A stretch of DNA of 64,000 nucleotides from Azorinus chamasolen. Its lineage: Eukaryota > Mollusca > Bivalvia > Cardiida > Solecurtidae. Positions 10,863-21,606 of this stretch are shown in pieces (the first letter of the stretch is position 1; each line of letters starts with the position of its first letter). Location: the NCBI GenBank assembly GCA_963576725.1, contig OY755243.1, positions 72,810,106 through 72,874,105 of the forward strand. Direction: 5' to 3'. Position numbers and translations under genes: made by a program. The notes under the pieces were generated by a model. That model saw only the letters and a list, made by a program, of their open reading frames with translations, was not told where the DNA came from and ran no database searches.

Positions 10863-11294
10863 TAGAATTGATCCAACTTTATAATGATTCAGCTAATTGA
10901 TATTCATAATTACATAATAATGGATAATCACATTTGAATACACAGCATCAGATTCGGGCTAAAATCTCCGTTGTCCACTATAGATAACAAGGCTTGCAAT
11001 TGATAATGTCACGATACTCTTGTATTAGTCAGCAAATTTTCACAATCAGCTCTTGGCAAGGTGATTAGTTAGTCATTCTGTAGTCATCACCTGGTTAAAC
11101 CACTAAGTTAAACTTCCTTATAAATCAATAGATTTATGGAGTGGTTATAATACCTGTAAACTCTATACAGTATATGGCCTATCTACTTATGGCAGTTTAA
11201 ATGATAGAGAGTCAATGGAATAAACAGCCAGGAAACTTTAGTCATTCAGGTACAATTGTATTTCATATTTCTTTCATTATTTCTAATTTTTTCA

Positions 11295-11589
11295 CTTATC
11301 CCTTTGCTCCATAAATATGCTTTTGCAAACAGAGTAGACCCAGATCAGACGGCTCCTGTAGGAGCCATCTGATCAGGGTCTGCTCTGCTTGCTTATGAAA
11401 TGATATAGATTATGATTATACAGTTTCTCCCATGGCTAAACTTTCATGTGTTCATGTGCTATTATACAAATTATAATATAAGTATATATATTAATACATT
11501 ATTATATATTATTAAAATAATAATTTATAATTATAAATTATCACCATGTCATTATTTCTTATGCGAGTTTTCATGGAGTAAATGGTTAA
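11295..11589 (-). mobile_element. family A MITE with AT-rich growth
   Basis: Hairpin apex GGCTCCTGTAGGAGCC. The inner region is expanded by a simple TA/AT stretch (11470-11550). End GGAGTAAATGGTTAA. Confidence 0.8.
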
Positions 11590-11676
11590 ATGATAGAAAA
11601 TCATGGAACTAACAGCTAGGAAACAAAGTTTTTCATGACTATTATTTCAAATTTTGTTTCATTAATGTTTTAATTG

Positions 11677-11752
11677 TAAGCTCGTCTGTTTTTCAAAGAA
11701 AAAAATACAAGCTATTGTCTTAACTTGGGTGTCTGCATTGTCATTGTCGTCA
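11677..11752 (+). mobile_element. fragment of a satellite element head
   Basis: AGCTCGTCTGTTTTTCAAAG and GTCATTGTCGTCATTT match the head of the element at 17806-18074. Confidence 0.5.
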
Positions 11753-11878
11753 TTTTAATTAGCTAATAATTACTTCTTTACTATTCATGCAATTTATAAT
11801 TGAAACTTGTTCCCCATCATATTAGGGTTACTGTTAATCGCACAGACGAACATTGGCACCAGCATATGGTACTCTTTC

Positions 11879-12107
11879 TTAACCCTTTCCTCCATAGGCT
11901 ATTTTTAGACCCAACCACATTGAACGAATCTACCCAAAAGGAGCATTTACTAGAGAAAAGTAAAATTTTAGAATTTTCTAGTTTGAAACCATTGTGATAA
12001 ATCCAGCATTTGCTCATGATAGGAGCAAATGCTCTATTTATCACAATGGTTTCAAATGTGATTTTTACAGAGGCGTAGAAAGGCGTATTTATGGAGGAAA
12101 GGGTTAA
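11879..12107 (+). mobile_element. family B MITE, full length
   Basis: TTAA at 11879-11882 and 12104-12107, 229 bp. The hairpin apex has a small gain (GCTCATGATAGGAGC). Its right end AGAGGCGTAGAAAGGCG equals that of family A. Confidence 0.88.
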
Positions 12108-12339
12108 CTTATACAAGTACTTTGCTCATAGTTTTGCAAAATTTGTGCAACAAAATAACTTCAGAATCAGGATCAGTGTGACAAATTGAAACTTTTTTAA
12201 TGCTAAAGCACAAGGTAAGGAAAGAGTTATTTGTATTGTAAAAAAAAAAGAACTTTTTAATACTTCGGAAACCAATGCTAACACCCCTGCCATACATGGG
12301 ATCTGTCATAATAATCATTTACGTGTACCGGACATATTT

Positions 12340-12412
12340 GATGTACATACAACTGATCTGAGTTTATTTTGTTTGCAAAGATGCCAAAAGACATCTCTAT
12401 GAGGGAAAGGGC
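12340..12412 (+). mobile_element. family A right end only
   Basis: CTGATCTGAGTTTATTTTG, then GATGCCAAAAGACATC and GAGGGAAAGGG. Confidence 0.5.
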
Positions 12413-12665
12413 CTTTGCCCTTTCCCTGTTCTATGATTATTCTAAATTTCAATACATACTGAACATTCATGGACAAAAACATTATATGGAAATATAGAAG
12501 ATGAACTATTGTAGCCATTTTAGAAAGTAAAGAAACAGATCTTTCAAATTCCATTAGCAAACAGAGCAGACCCTGATCAGACGGCTCCTATAGGAGCCAT
12601 CTGATCTGGGTCTACTCTGTTTGCAAATGCGTGAAAACATGTTTATAATGAAGGAATTTAGGGTT
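12412..12665 (+). mobile_element. family A2 MITE, near full length
   Basis: CCCTTTCCCTGTTCTATG start. The inner part carries the A2 marks TTTCAATACATACTGAAC and GTAGCCATTTTAGAAAG. Hairpin apex GGCTCCTATAGGAGCC. Confidence 0.8.
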
Positions 12666-12689
12666 GTGGACATGAATCTTTGATATTGG

Positions 12690-12838
12690 TAGGACCTATA
12701 GAATCAGATCTATAATAATTTCATAAGCAAACAGAGCAGACCCTGAACAGACTGCTCCTACAGGAGCCATCTGATCAGAGTCTACTCTGTTTAAAAGGGT
12801 GTATGTGAAAAAGCAATCCTATGAAGGAAAGGGTTTGA
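12690..12838 (+). mobile_element. family A MITE, left-truncated
   Basis: Hairpin with apex CTCCTACAGGAGCC and end GAAGGAAAGGGTTTG. Confidence 0.65.
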
Positions 12839-13068
12839 GTGACAAAAAGTGTCAACTCCCATCAAATTGCTCCTTCAGGGTCTACCCTATTTGCCCAAGT
12901 TTGTTGGTACAAATATTTAAGATCATTAAGATAATTTACAAACACGATTTCACATGTTTTCAATTAAAACTAAGTAATGTATTTTGCTTCTCTGGCGTGT
13001 AATTATTGTATCCCGTTCACCAGACAATGTGCACATGTTGCACAAAAATAAAACATGTTCTTTTAGCT

Positions 13069-13170
13069 GTTAACCCTTTGAAAGTTACAAAACAAATTAA
13101 CCGGCAAGCCCAAAGTGATGTAGACCCGGATAGGAGTGCTCCACTTTCAGGAGCATGATGCACTGCTTGC
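13069..13170. mobile_element. degenerate family C copy
   Basis: TTAACCCTTTGAAAGTTAC start. The hairpin has apex GTGCTCCACTTTCAGGAGCA. Confidence 0.45.
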
Positions 13171-13270
13171 TAGTGTTTTCTTTACTAAAAAGTCCTACTT
13201 TAAAAAAAGATAGACTGGGCCAGAGCTGAAGAACATCAGAGTCTTTTCTGGGAATCTGCGCTAGGAAGGG

Positions 13271-13483
13271 TTATCCCTTTGCAATTTGGGACATGCATGC
13301 ACATTGATTTGAAAACAGTGTAGACCCAGATCAGAGGGCTCCTCTAGGAGCCCTCTGATCAGGGTCTGCACTGTTTGTCATTCAAAATACTCCAGCAAGT
13401 TTAAGTCTTTAGTACTAAATGGACTCTAAAGTTTAACACTGATGGGCTATTCCACTTTGATAGTTCATGGTAGGAAGGGTTAA
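13271..13483 (-). mobile_element. family C MITE, full length
   Basis: 213 bp. Start TTATCCCTTTGC, end GGAAGGGTTAA. Hairpin CAGTGTAGACCCAGATCAG with apex GGGCTCCTCTAGGAGCCC. Confidence 0.8.
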
Positions 13484-13609
13484 TGACTTCAGTATGATGT
13501 TTACAGAGTGTGTGTAGCCCAGACTGGCAGACAGTAGATGCAAACTGTCTGTAGTTCACAAAACTGACAAATGACAATTACAGTACATGACAGCGCATGT
13601 ACTGTGTCG

Positions 13610-13797
13610 TAACCCTTATACGGCTGTCTGTGACTTCATTCACATTTGCAAACAGTTAAGATTCAGATGAGACACAGAGTAATTCAGAATCTCAGGATCA
13701 GTCAAATTTCTCAACCACTTTATTGAATTGGACGTTGTCAAAATTGCACAAGATACAAATTTGAGGAGACTTTTTCTCACAGCCGGATAAGGGTTAA
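13610..13797. mobile_element. TTAA-type MITE with its own ends
   Basis: Inverted ends TAACCCTTATACGGCTGTCT and, inverted, TTAACCCTTATCCGGCTGTG. The arm GCAAACAGTTAAGATTCAG resembles family E. The hairpin partner is lost. Confidence 0.6.
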
Positions 13798-13954
13798 GTT
13801 CCCATGTTGTTTCCCATGGTTCTGATTTGTGCAAGATTTCTTCTAATATCTTCAGCTGTTGTTAGATAGAAAATAAATTTGATGGGAAAGCTTTAGTATT
13901 GTATAGAACTTATCTGGGATTACTTGATGCCGAGGTAATGGATTGAAATTATTT

Positions 13955-14202
13955 TTAACCCTTACTCCATAAATATGCCTTTGCAAACAGAGAAGACCCA
14001 GATCAGATGGCTCCTATAGGAGCCGTCTGATCAGGGTCTGCTCTGTTTGCTTGTGACATAATATAGACATGATTCTCCAGTTCATGCCATTCCAAAAAAA
14101 TTGAAAAACTTCCTGTGTCCACAGTGCTTTTATAACAATTAATCTAATTAATATTCACGATATTATAATTTCTGACATGAATATTCATGGTGTAAAGGGT
14201 TA
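13955..14202 (-). mobile_element. family A MITE, full length, just upstream of FAM110 exon 1
   Basis: TTAA at 13955-13958 and 14199-14202, 248 bp. Hairpin apex GGCTCCTATAGGAGCC. It ends 76 bp before the exon. Confidence 0.87.
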
Positions 14203-14278
14203 AATCACAGTTGATGTAAAGTTTGAGGAAGTAAATAGATATTTGCCAGTAGTTAAATTTTAAAGATTTTTGTTCCAG

Positions 14279-14402
14279 GTACATCCAAACAGAGAATCAG
14301 AATGGAAGACAGAGATGAATCGCAAGTGATTATGCCATATAAAAGATACAACTTTCAATATCACCTATGAAATATACAGGCTGTACCTGCCTAGTGACAG
14401 CA
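14279..14402 (+). other. FAM110: 5' UTR part of FAM110 exon 1
   Basis: This starts after a pyrimidine-rich TTTTTGTTCCAG acceptor. The main reading frame is open from just after the TAA at 14340-14342. Two in-frame ATGs are possible starts: 14367 (weak context, 482 residues) and 14403 (G at -3 and G at +4, 470 residues). I prefer 14403. Confidence 0.5.
14302..14370 (+). CDS. upstream ORF in the FAM110 5' leader (22 codons)
   Basis: The ATG at 14302 has A at -3 and G at +4, a strong context. The frame runs 22 codons to TGA at 14368-14370. The stop overlaps the in-frame main-frame ATG at 14367 as ATGA and sits 32 nt before the preferred main start at 14403. This is the layout expected for translation control by reinitiation; that role is inference. 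The peptide resembles nothing I recognise. Confidence 0.4.
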   Translation: MEDRDESQVIMPYKRYNFQYHL

Positions 14403-14490
14403 ATGGCAGCCAAATGCTCCAATGGTGCTTCCTTGAGAACAGATCAGATGGTCCATATGCGCCCTCACAGAGGTCATAGGAATGCTTATG
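14403..14490 (+). CDS. FAM110: FAM110-like protein, coding exon 1 (residues 1-29)
   Basis: The start ATG lies in GCAATGGC. The exon encodes a short basic N-terminus (MAAKCSNGASLRTD...) that I cannot match to a domain. It ends at TTATG followed by the donor GTGAGTTG, after the first base of a codon (phase 1). The next exon at 29195 begins with two bases, CC, completing GCC (Ala30). The exact phase fit and the good donor and acceptor support linkage to the FAM110 box downstream. The exon is not repeat-derived as far as I can see. Weaker than the other exons, because FAM110 N-termini ahead of the conserved box vary. Confidence 0.6.
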
Positions 14491-14537
14491 GTGAGTTGAA
14501 TTTTTTGACGATGGCACACATCTAGATTTATCTTTCT

Positions 14538-14682
14538 CATACTCAAGTACTAAAATCTTTATTTCTCCACCAAACCCTATGTTGTGACCACTCTTTAGAA
14601 TCGTCTTGAAGAGATGATTCTAAAGAGTGGTCACAACATAGGTTTTGGTGGAGAAATGATGATTTTAGTAATTGAGTATGCA
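14538..14682. mobile_element. family F palindrome, 145 bp, nearly perfect
   Basis: Left arm CATACTCAAGTACTAAAATC...TTTCTCCACCAAACCC, right arm the inverse. The centre is around TCGTCTTGAAGAGATGA. It starts 47 bp inside intron 1 of FAM110. Confidence 0.85.
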
Positions 14683-15120
14683 CCGTTATCTGTAGCTCTG
14701 TGTCTTACTATTGCTACACTCATTTGTGCTATTGAGGACATCAGTTTTCATTGGAAATATTTATGGTGATAGCCAAGAACATTTTATTCAGATTTTCAAA
14801 GCCATGGACTACTATAATTTAGGAGTATGACAGGTTGAAAGGTTTGGCTGTCAATATGACTGATCTGGGTTTGTCTAGTTGTCACAGTTTCTGCACCTTT
14901 GACAGGCATTTAGTGTGAAACTGTGATGACCTTTGTTTGGATCCAGATGATTGTTTGACACTTTGACCATATATTTGAAAATAAATGAGAGGAATTTTAT
15001 CTTAAGAACTGAAGCAGACAACAATTATTTGTTGCAGATGAAAAGAAATGCAGATGAAAAAATTACTTCAACTGGCAAAGAATCAACTCTTTGCATGCTA
15101 ATGATAATTAACCTCAAATA

Positions 15121-15268
15121 GATGGCTTTTGACACCTTTGTAAACAGAGTAGACCCAGATCAAATGGCTCATGTAGGAGCGGTCTGATCAGGGTCTACAC
15201 TGTTTGCTTAAGAAATAATATAGAGGTGATTTTTCAGTTTCTGCCAGGGCTTAGAACTTGCAGCAGAT
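15121..15268 (-). mobile_element. family A MITE, partial
   Basis: Hairpin arms GTAAACAGAGTAGACCCAG / GGTCTACACTGTTTGC around CTCATGTAGGAG; inner CAGTTTCTGCCAGGGC. The far end is missing. Confidence 0.65.
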
Positions 15269-15367
15269 AACAAATTTTGCAGACAACAATTACTCAAGCA
15301 TTCAAAGTGTTGTAGACCAAAAGGAGATGCATCATGGTCAAAACAATAGCCAATTCAACATCACTAT

Positions 15368-15614
15368 TTTACCCTTTCCTTCATATAAACCACCTTTTCA
15401 TTCCTTTCCAAACAGAGTAGACCCAAATCAGATGGCTTCTGTAGGAGCCGTCTGATCAGGGTCTGCTCTGTTTGCTTATGAAAATTTAATAGATCTGTGA
15501 CTGTACAATTTGTACCAATACCAAAATATCCTGTGTACATAATAATACTGTTTTAAAAAAATCAGCTAATTAATATGCATGAGGTTTATATTTCTAAACA
15601 GGGAATGGGTTACT
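15368..15614 (-). mobile_element. family A MITE, near full length
   Basis: TTACCCTTTCCTTC start, end AACAGGGAATGGGTTA. Hairpin apex GGCTTCTGTAGGAGCC. Confidence 0.8.
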
Positions 15615-15679
15615 CCTTTGGATGAAGTCAATGATCCATCATGGTTTAATGGTAGTTCTTATTCAGTATGAATGAAATG

Positions 15680-15815
15680 AATTTACTAGAGGAATTTGAA
15701 TGACAAACAGTGCAGACCCTGACCAGAGGGTTTCTTGAGGAACACCTCTGATCTGGGAATATACTGTTTACAAATGCCAGTACATGTACACTCATTTCCC
15801 GCATTCAAGGGGTTT
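15680..15815 (+). mobile_element. family C MITE, partial
   Basis: GACAAACAGTGCAGACCCTG arm and CATTTCCCGCATTCAAGGGG end. The apex is decayed. Confidence 0.6.
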
Positions 15816-16134
15816 GTTTATCTGTTCATCTTGTGACTTAGTCGTAATTTTATTACTGTTTTATGGTATTTCATTAGAACTTCAGAGTTTTATTGCATAA
15901 TATATAACCTAATTTTAAAGTCAATCTTTGAGTCTAAAGCCTTATATTTAATAAAGGCTTAAAGTCATTATGTAGGAGAATGTCTTGTTGAAAAAGATGT
16001 TATGGGTTGTGTATGATAATTAATGCCTTTCCGAGAGAATAAAACTCTGTTACTTTATAACGATTGCCCATTACTGTGTAATACAGCTGTAACTGTTTCA
16101 AGACAAGTGGTGATTTTCATGTCTTCACATTTGA
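15816..16134. other. intron 1 stretch, nothing recognised
   Basis: AT-rich and largely unique. I see no exon, hairpin or element end in it. Confidence 0.5.
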
Positions 16135-16290
16135 CAAAATAGCTGAATATTTGAATGGAATATGAAGACAGGAGTTTTGACAGAAACTGTAGAATCTATA
16201 TTATTTCATCAGCAAATAGAACAAACTCAGATGAGACAGCTCCTACAGGAGCCATCTGATCTGCATCTTCTGTGTTTGCAAAGACGGTCT
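16135..16290 (+). mobile_element. family A MITE, partial
   Basis: ATAGCTGAATATTTGAATGG inner part, then the hairpin with apex AGCTCCTACAGGAGCC. Confidence 0.6.
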
Positions 16291-16309
16291 ATATCAAATA
16301 CAATGAAAG

Positions 16310-16740
16310 TTTAAACTCTGGTCTGTTGCAAGTTTACTTATTTCTGATTCATTCAAGTTTTTGAGAAACAATTGACTGAATATGAACTTATTTACCCAGA
16401 GTCTTTGCATGTACCCAGAGTCTTATCTAGATCTAAGGTGTTTATAAAAGCAAGTCTGGACACTGGTCTCGTTTACGGTTTAACAGGATATTTTGCTTAA
16501 TTTCCTTCAACGTTTTTGATGACTCTTAAACAAGGATATTTCTATAAGTGTTTTAAAAGTGTTTTGACTTATTAGATATTATAATTCTACTCCTTTCAGT
16601 GTACAGCCTAATCTTCTTTAGATTTACAAGATTATGATATTATTGACTTTAAGTTTAATATGGCTGATGATATCCAGACTTTGAATACTTCCTTATCACC
16701 AGACAATCTGACTGGAATAATCTGAGGTGTGATTAACTTC
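16310..16740. other. intron 1 stretch, nothing recognised
   Basis: Apparently unique AT-rich sequence, apart from a short direct repeat of TACCCAGAGTCTT near 16395-16425. Confidence 0.5.
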
Positions 16741-16742
16741 AG

Positions 16743-16925
16743 GGTTAACCTTTAAATCCTTTTACCTGACAGAGACACATGTTTATCCATTTGCAAACAG
16801 AGTAGACCCTGATCAGACAGCTCCTTTAGGAGCTGTCTGATCAGGGTCTGCTCTGTTTGCTTATGAAAAAGCATATAAATCTGAATCTACAGCTTCTGTT
16901 ATGGTTAAAATGTCTTTATTCTTAA
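16743..16925 (-). mobile_element. family A MITE, right-truncated
   Basis: Perfect hairpin with apex AGCTCCTTTAGGAGCT, flanked by TTTACCTGACAGAGAC on the left. Confidence 0.7.
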
Positions 16926-17003
16926 GAGTTATACAGTACAATATCTTCTCAGAGGTCACTCAAAAGAAGTCCTTAGCTATTTGTCTTAAGGATAAAAGGT
17001 TGC

Positions 17004-17165
17004 TTAACCCTTTCCCTGTTGAATATTCATATAAGAAATAATGACATCATGAATATTTATAATGGTATATGTACATATGAGATTTTGGTATTGGGAGAAA
17101 CTGTAGAGTTAGATCTATTATAATTGATAAGCATTCAGAGCACACCCTGAATCTCTGGGAGCATT
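17004..17165 (+). mobile_element. family A MITE, hairpin lost
   Basis: TTAACCCTTTCCCTGTTGAA start and AATAATGACATCATGAATAT inner part. It breaks in the left hairpin arm (AGAGCACACCCTGAATC). Confidence 0.65.
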
Positions 17166-17201
17166 TCAGTCTGGTAAAACTGCAATTTGGCTGGACAATC
17201 T

Positions 17202-17457
17202 TTAAATCCTTCCCAGTGTATAAATGTCTTTCATACCCATGCAAAAAGAGAAGACCCAGATCAGATGGCTCCTGTAGGAGTTGTCTGATCAGGGTTTCGC
17301 TCTGTTTGCTTATGAGATAATAACAGATCTGACTCTACAGTTTTCTTTCAAAACAAAAACCTCCTGTGTACATATGCCATTATAAAAAATTCAGCTACAT
17401 ATATATACTAAATATTCATTATGTCACTTTATCACATGACTGCTTGTCTCCGGGTTA
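17202..17457 (-). mobile_element. family A MITE, decayed ends
   Basis: Hairpin AAAAAGAGAAGACCCAGATC with apex GGCTCCTGTAGGAG. Downstream to about 17660 is AT-rich, with a small hairpin at 17609-17648 (TTTTCATTTGAGAAAAAC). Confidence 0.65.
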
Positions 17458-17760
17458 TACCACGTATTTGTTTATATCTAATATTGTGTAGTATAAGATG
17501 TGTCATCACATGATAACATCACACGAATCCCAATCATGGAAAAAATCAAAACAAACATGTAAATTAACATTAAAAGTGTTGAAGTTATTTGATAAAAAGA
17601 ATCTGACATTGGTTTTCATTTGAGAAAAACTTTTTCTTAAATGAAAACTTGTGACAGATCCTATATATTTCTGACATGAAGGGTTAATAGTTCCATATAC
17701 CAACCCCAAAAGGTGAAGTGATATTAATAAATCACTTAATGACAACTTTATGATCTCTTT

Positions 17761-18216
17761 TTAACCCTTTAACTGTTGAATATTTCTGTAAAAATGACTA
17801 GCTGAGTTTTAGCTCGTCTGTTTCGAAGAAAAGTCTAGCTATTGTGATTACTGGGTCGTCGGCATTGTCGTCGTCGCCGGCATGCAAAAACTTTAATGTA
17901 GCTCATTACTCGAAAAGTATAAGAGGTATCAACATGAAACTTCATAGGTAAGTACATGTAGATCGCATTGAGGGGAAGGCCCATACATAAGAACCATAAC
18001 TCTTGGTTTCAAAATTTTGGAGTTATGGCCCTTTATATATTTTTTTTCATTTTTTTTTAATTTAGCTCTTGTTTTTATATAATGGCATGATGCACAAGAG
18101 TATATTTGCCATGAAAAGCTGCAGTCTGAATCACATATGTTATTCCATAAGCAAACAGAGCACAGACCCTGAAAGCAAAGAAGTTGAAAGGTGTCTGTAC
18201 TCCGGTAAAGGATTAA
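17761..18216 (+). mobile_element. family A MITE split by a satellite-type element
   Basis: TTAACCCTTTAACTGTTGAA start, broken after GACTAGCTGA at 17805. It resumes with TATATAATGGCATGATGC and ends at GATTAA. The hairpin is mostly lost. Confidence 0.65.
17806..18074 (+). mobile_element. short satellite-type (HINE-like) element
   Basis: Head TTTTAGCTCGTCTGTTTCG, a GTCGTCGGCATTGTCGTCGT run, one monomer with GGAGTTATGGCCCTTTATA, and tail TTAGCTCTTGTTTTT. It has the same plan as the larger elements but only one monomer. Confidence 0.6.
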
Positions 18217-18275
18217 ATACTACTGGCAAATTTATGGTACCAAAATCAAACATCAAGGATGAGACCTGAGGCAGG

Positions 18276-18404
18276 TTAACCCATTCCTCCATAGGCTATT
18301 TTTAGACCCAACCTCTTTAAATAAATCTACCAAAAAGGAGCATTAACTAGGGAAAAGGGAAATTTTAGAAGTGTGTAGTATTGAAACCATTGTGATAAAT
18401 TAAC
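18276..18404 (+). mobile_element. family B MITE, left half
   Basis: TTAACCCATTCCTCCATAGG up to CCATTGTGATAAAT, cut exactly where the hairpin begins and where the next A copy's TTAA starts. Confidence 0.7.
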
Positions 18405-18622
18405 TCCTTATTCCATAAATACGCTTTTGCAAGCAGAGAGGACCCAGCGCTTATAGGAGCCATCTGATCAGGGTCTGCTCTGTTTGCTTATGATATGATA
18501 TGACTCTGAAGTTTCTGCCATGGCCAAAATTTCGTGTCCATGTGCTATTATAACAAATTAATCTAATTAATATTCATGACATCATTATTTCTTTCATGAA
18601 TATTCATAGAGGAAAGGGTTAA
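18401..18622 (-). mobile_element. family A MITE
   Basis: TTAA at 18401-18404 and 18619-18622. The left hairpin arm is shortened (GACCCAGCGCTTATAGGAGC). Confidence 0.75.
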
Positions 18623-18789
18623 GTAGATAACACATTTTGTTGCCACAAGCATTCAAAGGATTGGGAAAAAAGTTTCCATTGACAGAAAATTGATAGAAAA
18701 ATTGAAGGACTATGTGTATTGAAAGTACGTAGGAAATCCGACACTATGGTGTATAATTGCCTTGAAAAGAAAGCAGGCCTCTGGCTTAA

Positions 18790-19150
18790 ACCCTTTAGCA
18801 TGCCGAGCAAATTTCCATTGATAGAAAGTCATCTTCTAAATCAGATTTAGAAACAGAGTTTCTTCAGTTTCCTCAAAAAAACGTAATCAGAGTGTGGAAC
18901 AGTTTGGACCCTGATGTCTGCAGACACCAAGTTATTGATGGTATCATGTTTGTGTCCAAACTTTCATTATTGGTATTATTGATTTGATTCGCCTGTAGCA
19001 GGCTTTAATGTTCACTTATCTGCTTTGAAGAAGATCTTGATTGATTCAGTACATTGGCTTTGTAAGCAATACCTCTCACTGCCATTTACTATTCAAAATT
19101 GTTTGTTTTGTTGGCTTTTTATTGGAGAGATATACATTCAAGATATCTCT
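18790..19150. other. intron 1 stretch with an E-like remnant
   Basis: TAAACCCTTTAGCATGCC near 18788 and GGAACAGTTTGGACCCTGA near 18896 look like decayed family E pieces. The rest shows nothing. Confidence 0.4.
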
Positions 19151-19154
19151 AGTT

Positions 19155-19534
19155 TATAATCCTTTACTCCATAAATGCGCCTTTGTTACAGGAACCGTCT
19201 GATCAAGGTCTGCTCTGTTGCTTATGATATATTATAGATATGACTCTACTGATTCTGCCAAGGCTAAAACTTGTCCATGTCCTAAAATAAAAAAATAATT
19301 TTAGTAATATTCATGATGTCTTTATTTATGTCATAAATATTTATTAGCTGAATTTTCATAATGTACAATTTTCAAGGCAATGTTTTGCTTTGACGAAATT
19401 TGTTGAATCAGATCTATATCATGTCAAAAGCAAACACAGCAGACCCTGATCAGACAGCTCCTATAAGAGCCTTCTAATCTGGGTCTACTCTGTTTGCAAA
19501 TTCATGAAAAGGCGTTTAAATGAGGGAAAGGGTT
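19155..19534. mobile_element. fused A(-) and A(+) copies
   Basis: It begins AATCCTTTACTCC, passes an A(-) half hairpin (GAACCGTCTGATCAAGG), and switches around 19340 to an A(+) inner part and a full hairpin with apex AGCTCCTATAAGAGCC, ending GAGGGAAAGGGTTA. Confidence 0.65.
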
Positions 19535-19640
19535 ATTAAGCCTTTACCTGATACAGATGCTTTTAAACATCTTTGCAAACAGAATAGACCCACATAAGGA
19601 TGCTCCTGTAAGAACCATTTCATCAGGGTCTGCTCAGCTT
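19535..19640 (-). mobile_element. family A MITE fragment before a SINE
   Basis: CCTTTACCTGATACAGATGC start and a decayed hairpin ending GGGTCTGCTCAG, where the SINE begins. Confidence 0.6.
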
Positions 19641-19940
19641 CAGTGCTTAGAACGACGAACATGGTCATGTGGTAATGCGCTCGAGTACAATACCAGTGGT
19701 CCCGGGTTCGATCCCCCGCTGGACCAAGTCCTTCAGACGAGACTATAAACCAAGGCCTGATATATCAGCGCTTCACACTGAGCATCTAGAAGAACCAGAG
19801 AAGCTCTGTTGATAATAAGATCAGGGCGCTATGTCTGGGTTTCTCTGTATCTACTCTCCTCTCTCTGGGGCTTCCAATTAACCCATAGTGAAAAGAAACC
19901 ATTGTTAATCAACACAATCAGTCAATTAATCAATTCAGTA
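19641..19940 (+). repeat. tRNA-derived SINE
   Basis: A-box-like GTCATGTGGTAATGCGCTCG and B-box GGTTCGATCCC, spaced as in a tRNA. The T-arm is one mismatch short of pairing, and the acceptor stem does not pair, so it is not a working tRNA. The body GAGACTATAAACCAAGGCCT looks like the shared core of molluscan SINEs. The tail is a loose ATCA-type repeat (CAATCAGTCAATTAATCAAT). Confidence 0.65.
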
Positions 19941-19941
19941 C

Positions 19942-20166
19942 TTAACCCTTTCCTCCATAAATATGCCTGCCTACGCCTCTGTAATAGTCACTTCTTGAAA
20001 CCATTGTGATAAATAGAGCAATTGCTCCTATAGGAGCAAATGCTCTATTTATCACATTGGTTTCTATACTACACAATTATAACATTTTCCTTTTCTCTAA
20101 TCAATGCTCCTTTTCGGTAGGATTTATTCAAAGAGGTTGGATCTAAAAATAGCCTATGGGGGGATT
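19942..20166 (-). mobile_element. family B MITE
   Basis: TTAACCCTTTCCTCCATAAA start. Hairpin with apex GCTCCTATAGGAGC and one mismatch (GAGCAATTGC). The right end is decayed. Confidence 0.8.
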
Positions 20167-20202
20167 GGCCAGTTAGCATGGATTCTTAAGGTTAAGTTCT
20201 CT

Positions 20203-20286
20203 GTTTATATACCATTATAAAACTTCAGTTAGGGAATATTCATTATGTCATTATTTCTTATATGAATATTCATAAGGTAAAGGGTT
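20203..20286 (-). mobile_element. family A right end
   Basis: GAATATTCATTATGTCATTA and TATTCATAAGGTAAAGGG only. Confidence 0.5.
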
Positions 20287-21032
20287 GTTGATAGCTTCAA
20301 CTGAAATTAAATGAATGAAACTACCATATATCACTCAGAGACCATCGAGAAGCATTATACACATCATGTACTTTTAGCTCACCTGTTCATGATTGATTGT
20401 CTGTCAAACGTTTCATTCAGAATTGACATCTCGATCCTCTGACAGTTCAAACCACTGAATGGAAAATTAAAGACTTGGCATGGATGTTCCTTGGATGGGC
20501 CTTTGCCAAAGTTGTTCAAATAATTGCATTCCCTGTAGAACTGATTGCCATGGCAACCAAAATGAAAACTTCTTCTTGCCTAAAATTGTTGGCCAGATTT
20601 CAGTAAAACTTTGTGGAAATGATCCAATATTGACCCTCCACCAATGTTCAAGCCATATTATATAATTAATTAGTCAAAAACATGACATCTGTAATAACAT
20701 ACCGGTAATTATGACTGGAGTGAAATTTTAAAATATCCTTTGATTTGATTTGCACGAATTATTTGCAGCACAGAAGGGGACTATAAGTTTGCACTACGTC
20801 AGTCCGTCAGTCAGTCATCAGTCAGTGCATCAGTCAGTTACTGACTTCAGTTTTTCAGACTTTTTTTTCTAAACCCTAGCAGATATTGAAGTTATATTTG
20901 GATGTAGCATTATTATAATGAGTTAAAGATCAAGTTTGAATTTTGTTACTCTACATTGATTTTTCAAGGAATTACAGCAGTTGGATTTAGGAGACTATGG
21001 CATTGCTCTCAATGCTCCCATTACTTGTTGCA
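20287..21032. other. intron 1 stretch with a GTCA-rich simple repeat
   Basis: Mostly unique. At 20770-20870, GGGGACTATAAGTTTG is followed by irregular GTCAGTCA repeats and AACCCTAGCAG, which resembles the head of a satellite element. No gene seen. Confidence 0.45.
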
Positions 21033-21268
21033 TTATCCCTTTCCTCCATAGGCTATTTTTAGACCCAACCTCTTTGAATGGATCTGCCGAAAAGGAGCAT
21101 TTACTAGAGAAAAGGAAAATGTTATACATGTAATTGTGTAGTATAGAAACCTTTGTGATAAATAGAGCATTTGCTCCTAAGGAGCAAATGCTCTATTTAT
21201 CACAATGGTTTTCAAGAAGTTAATACTACAGAGGCCTAGAAAGGCATATTTATGGAGGAAAGGGTTAT
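21033..21268 (+). mobile_element. family B MITE, full length
   Basis: TTATCCCTTTCC start, GGAGGAAAGGGTTA end. The hairpin apex is shortened to GCTCCTAAGGAGC. Confidence 0.82.
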
Positions 21269-21439
21269 TTATTCTGATGTGTCTTACAATCTACGAGAAT
21301 TATTCAGATTGTTTTATTATGTCAATAAATCTGTCCACCAAGGTTTAGGATGATTTTCCATATTATATACAAGTTTATGGCTAAAGAGAAATATTCCTCT
21401 ATGGAACTCTGCTATCAGTGATAACTATACAATCCACAT

Positions 21440-21606
21440 AGTATGAAATGCTTAAACATGCTATAGGATAATGAATGACAAATAGTGCAGACCTTGATCT
21501 AGAAGCCCTCTGACCTGGGTCTAACACTGTTTGCAAATGACATTGCTTTCGTGTTATGTCTACTCTGTTTACAAAGGCATTTAAGGTGTTTCAATAAGAT
21601 AACAAG
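21440..21606 (+). mobile_element. family C copy fused to an A right end
   Basis: ATGACAAATAGTGCAGACC...CTGACCTGGGTC (C), then ATGTCTACTCTGTTTACAAA (A). The hairpin apex is lost. Confidence 0.5.

Noticed and set aside
19650..19725. A functional tRNA gene
   Set aside because: A- and B-box-like motifs are present but the acceptor stem does not pair and a SINE body follows.
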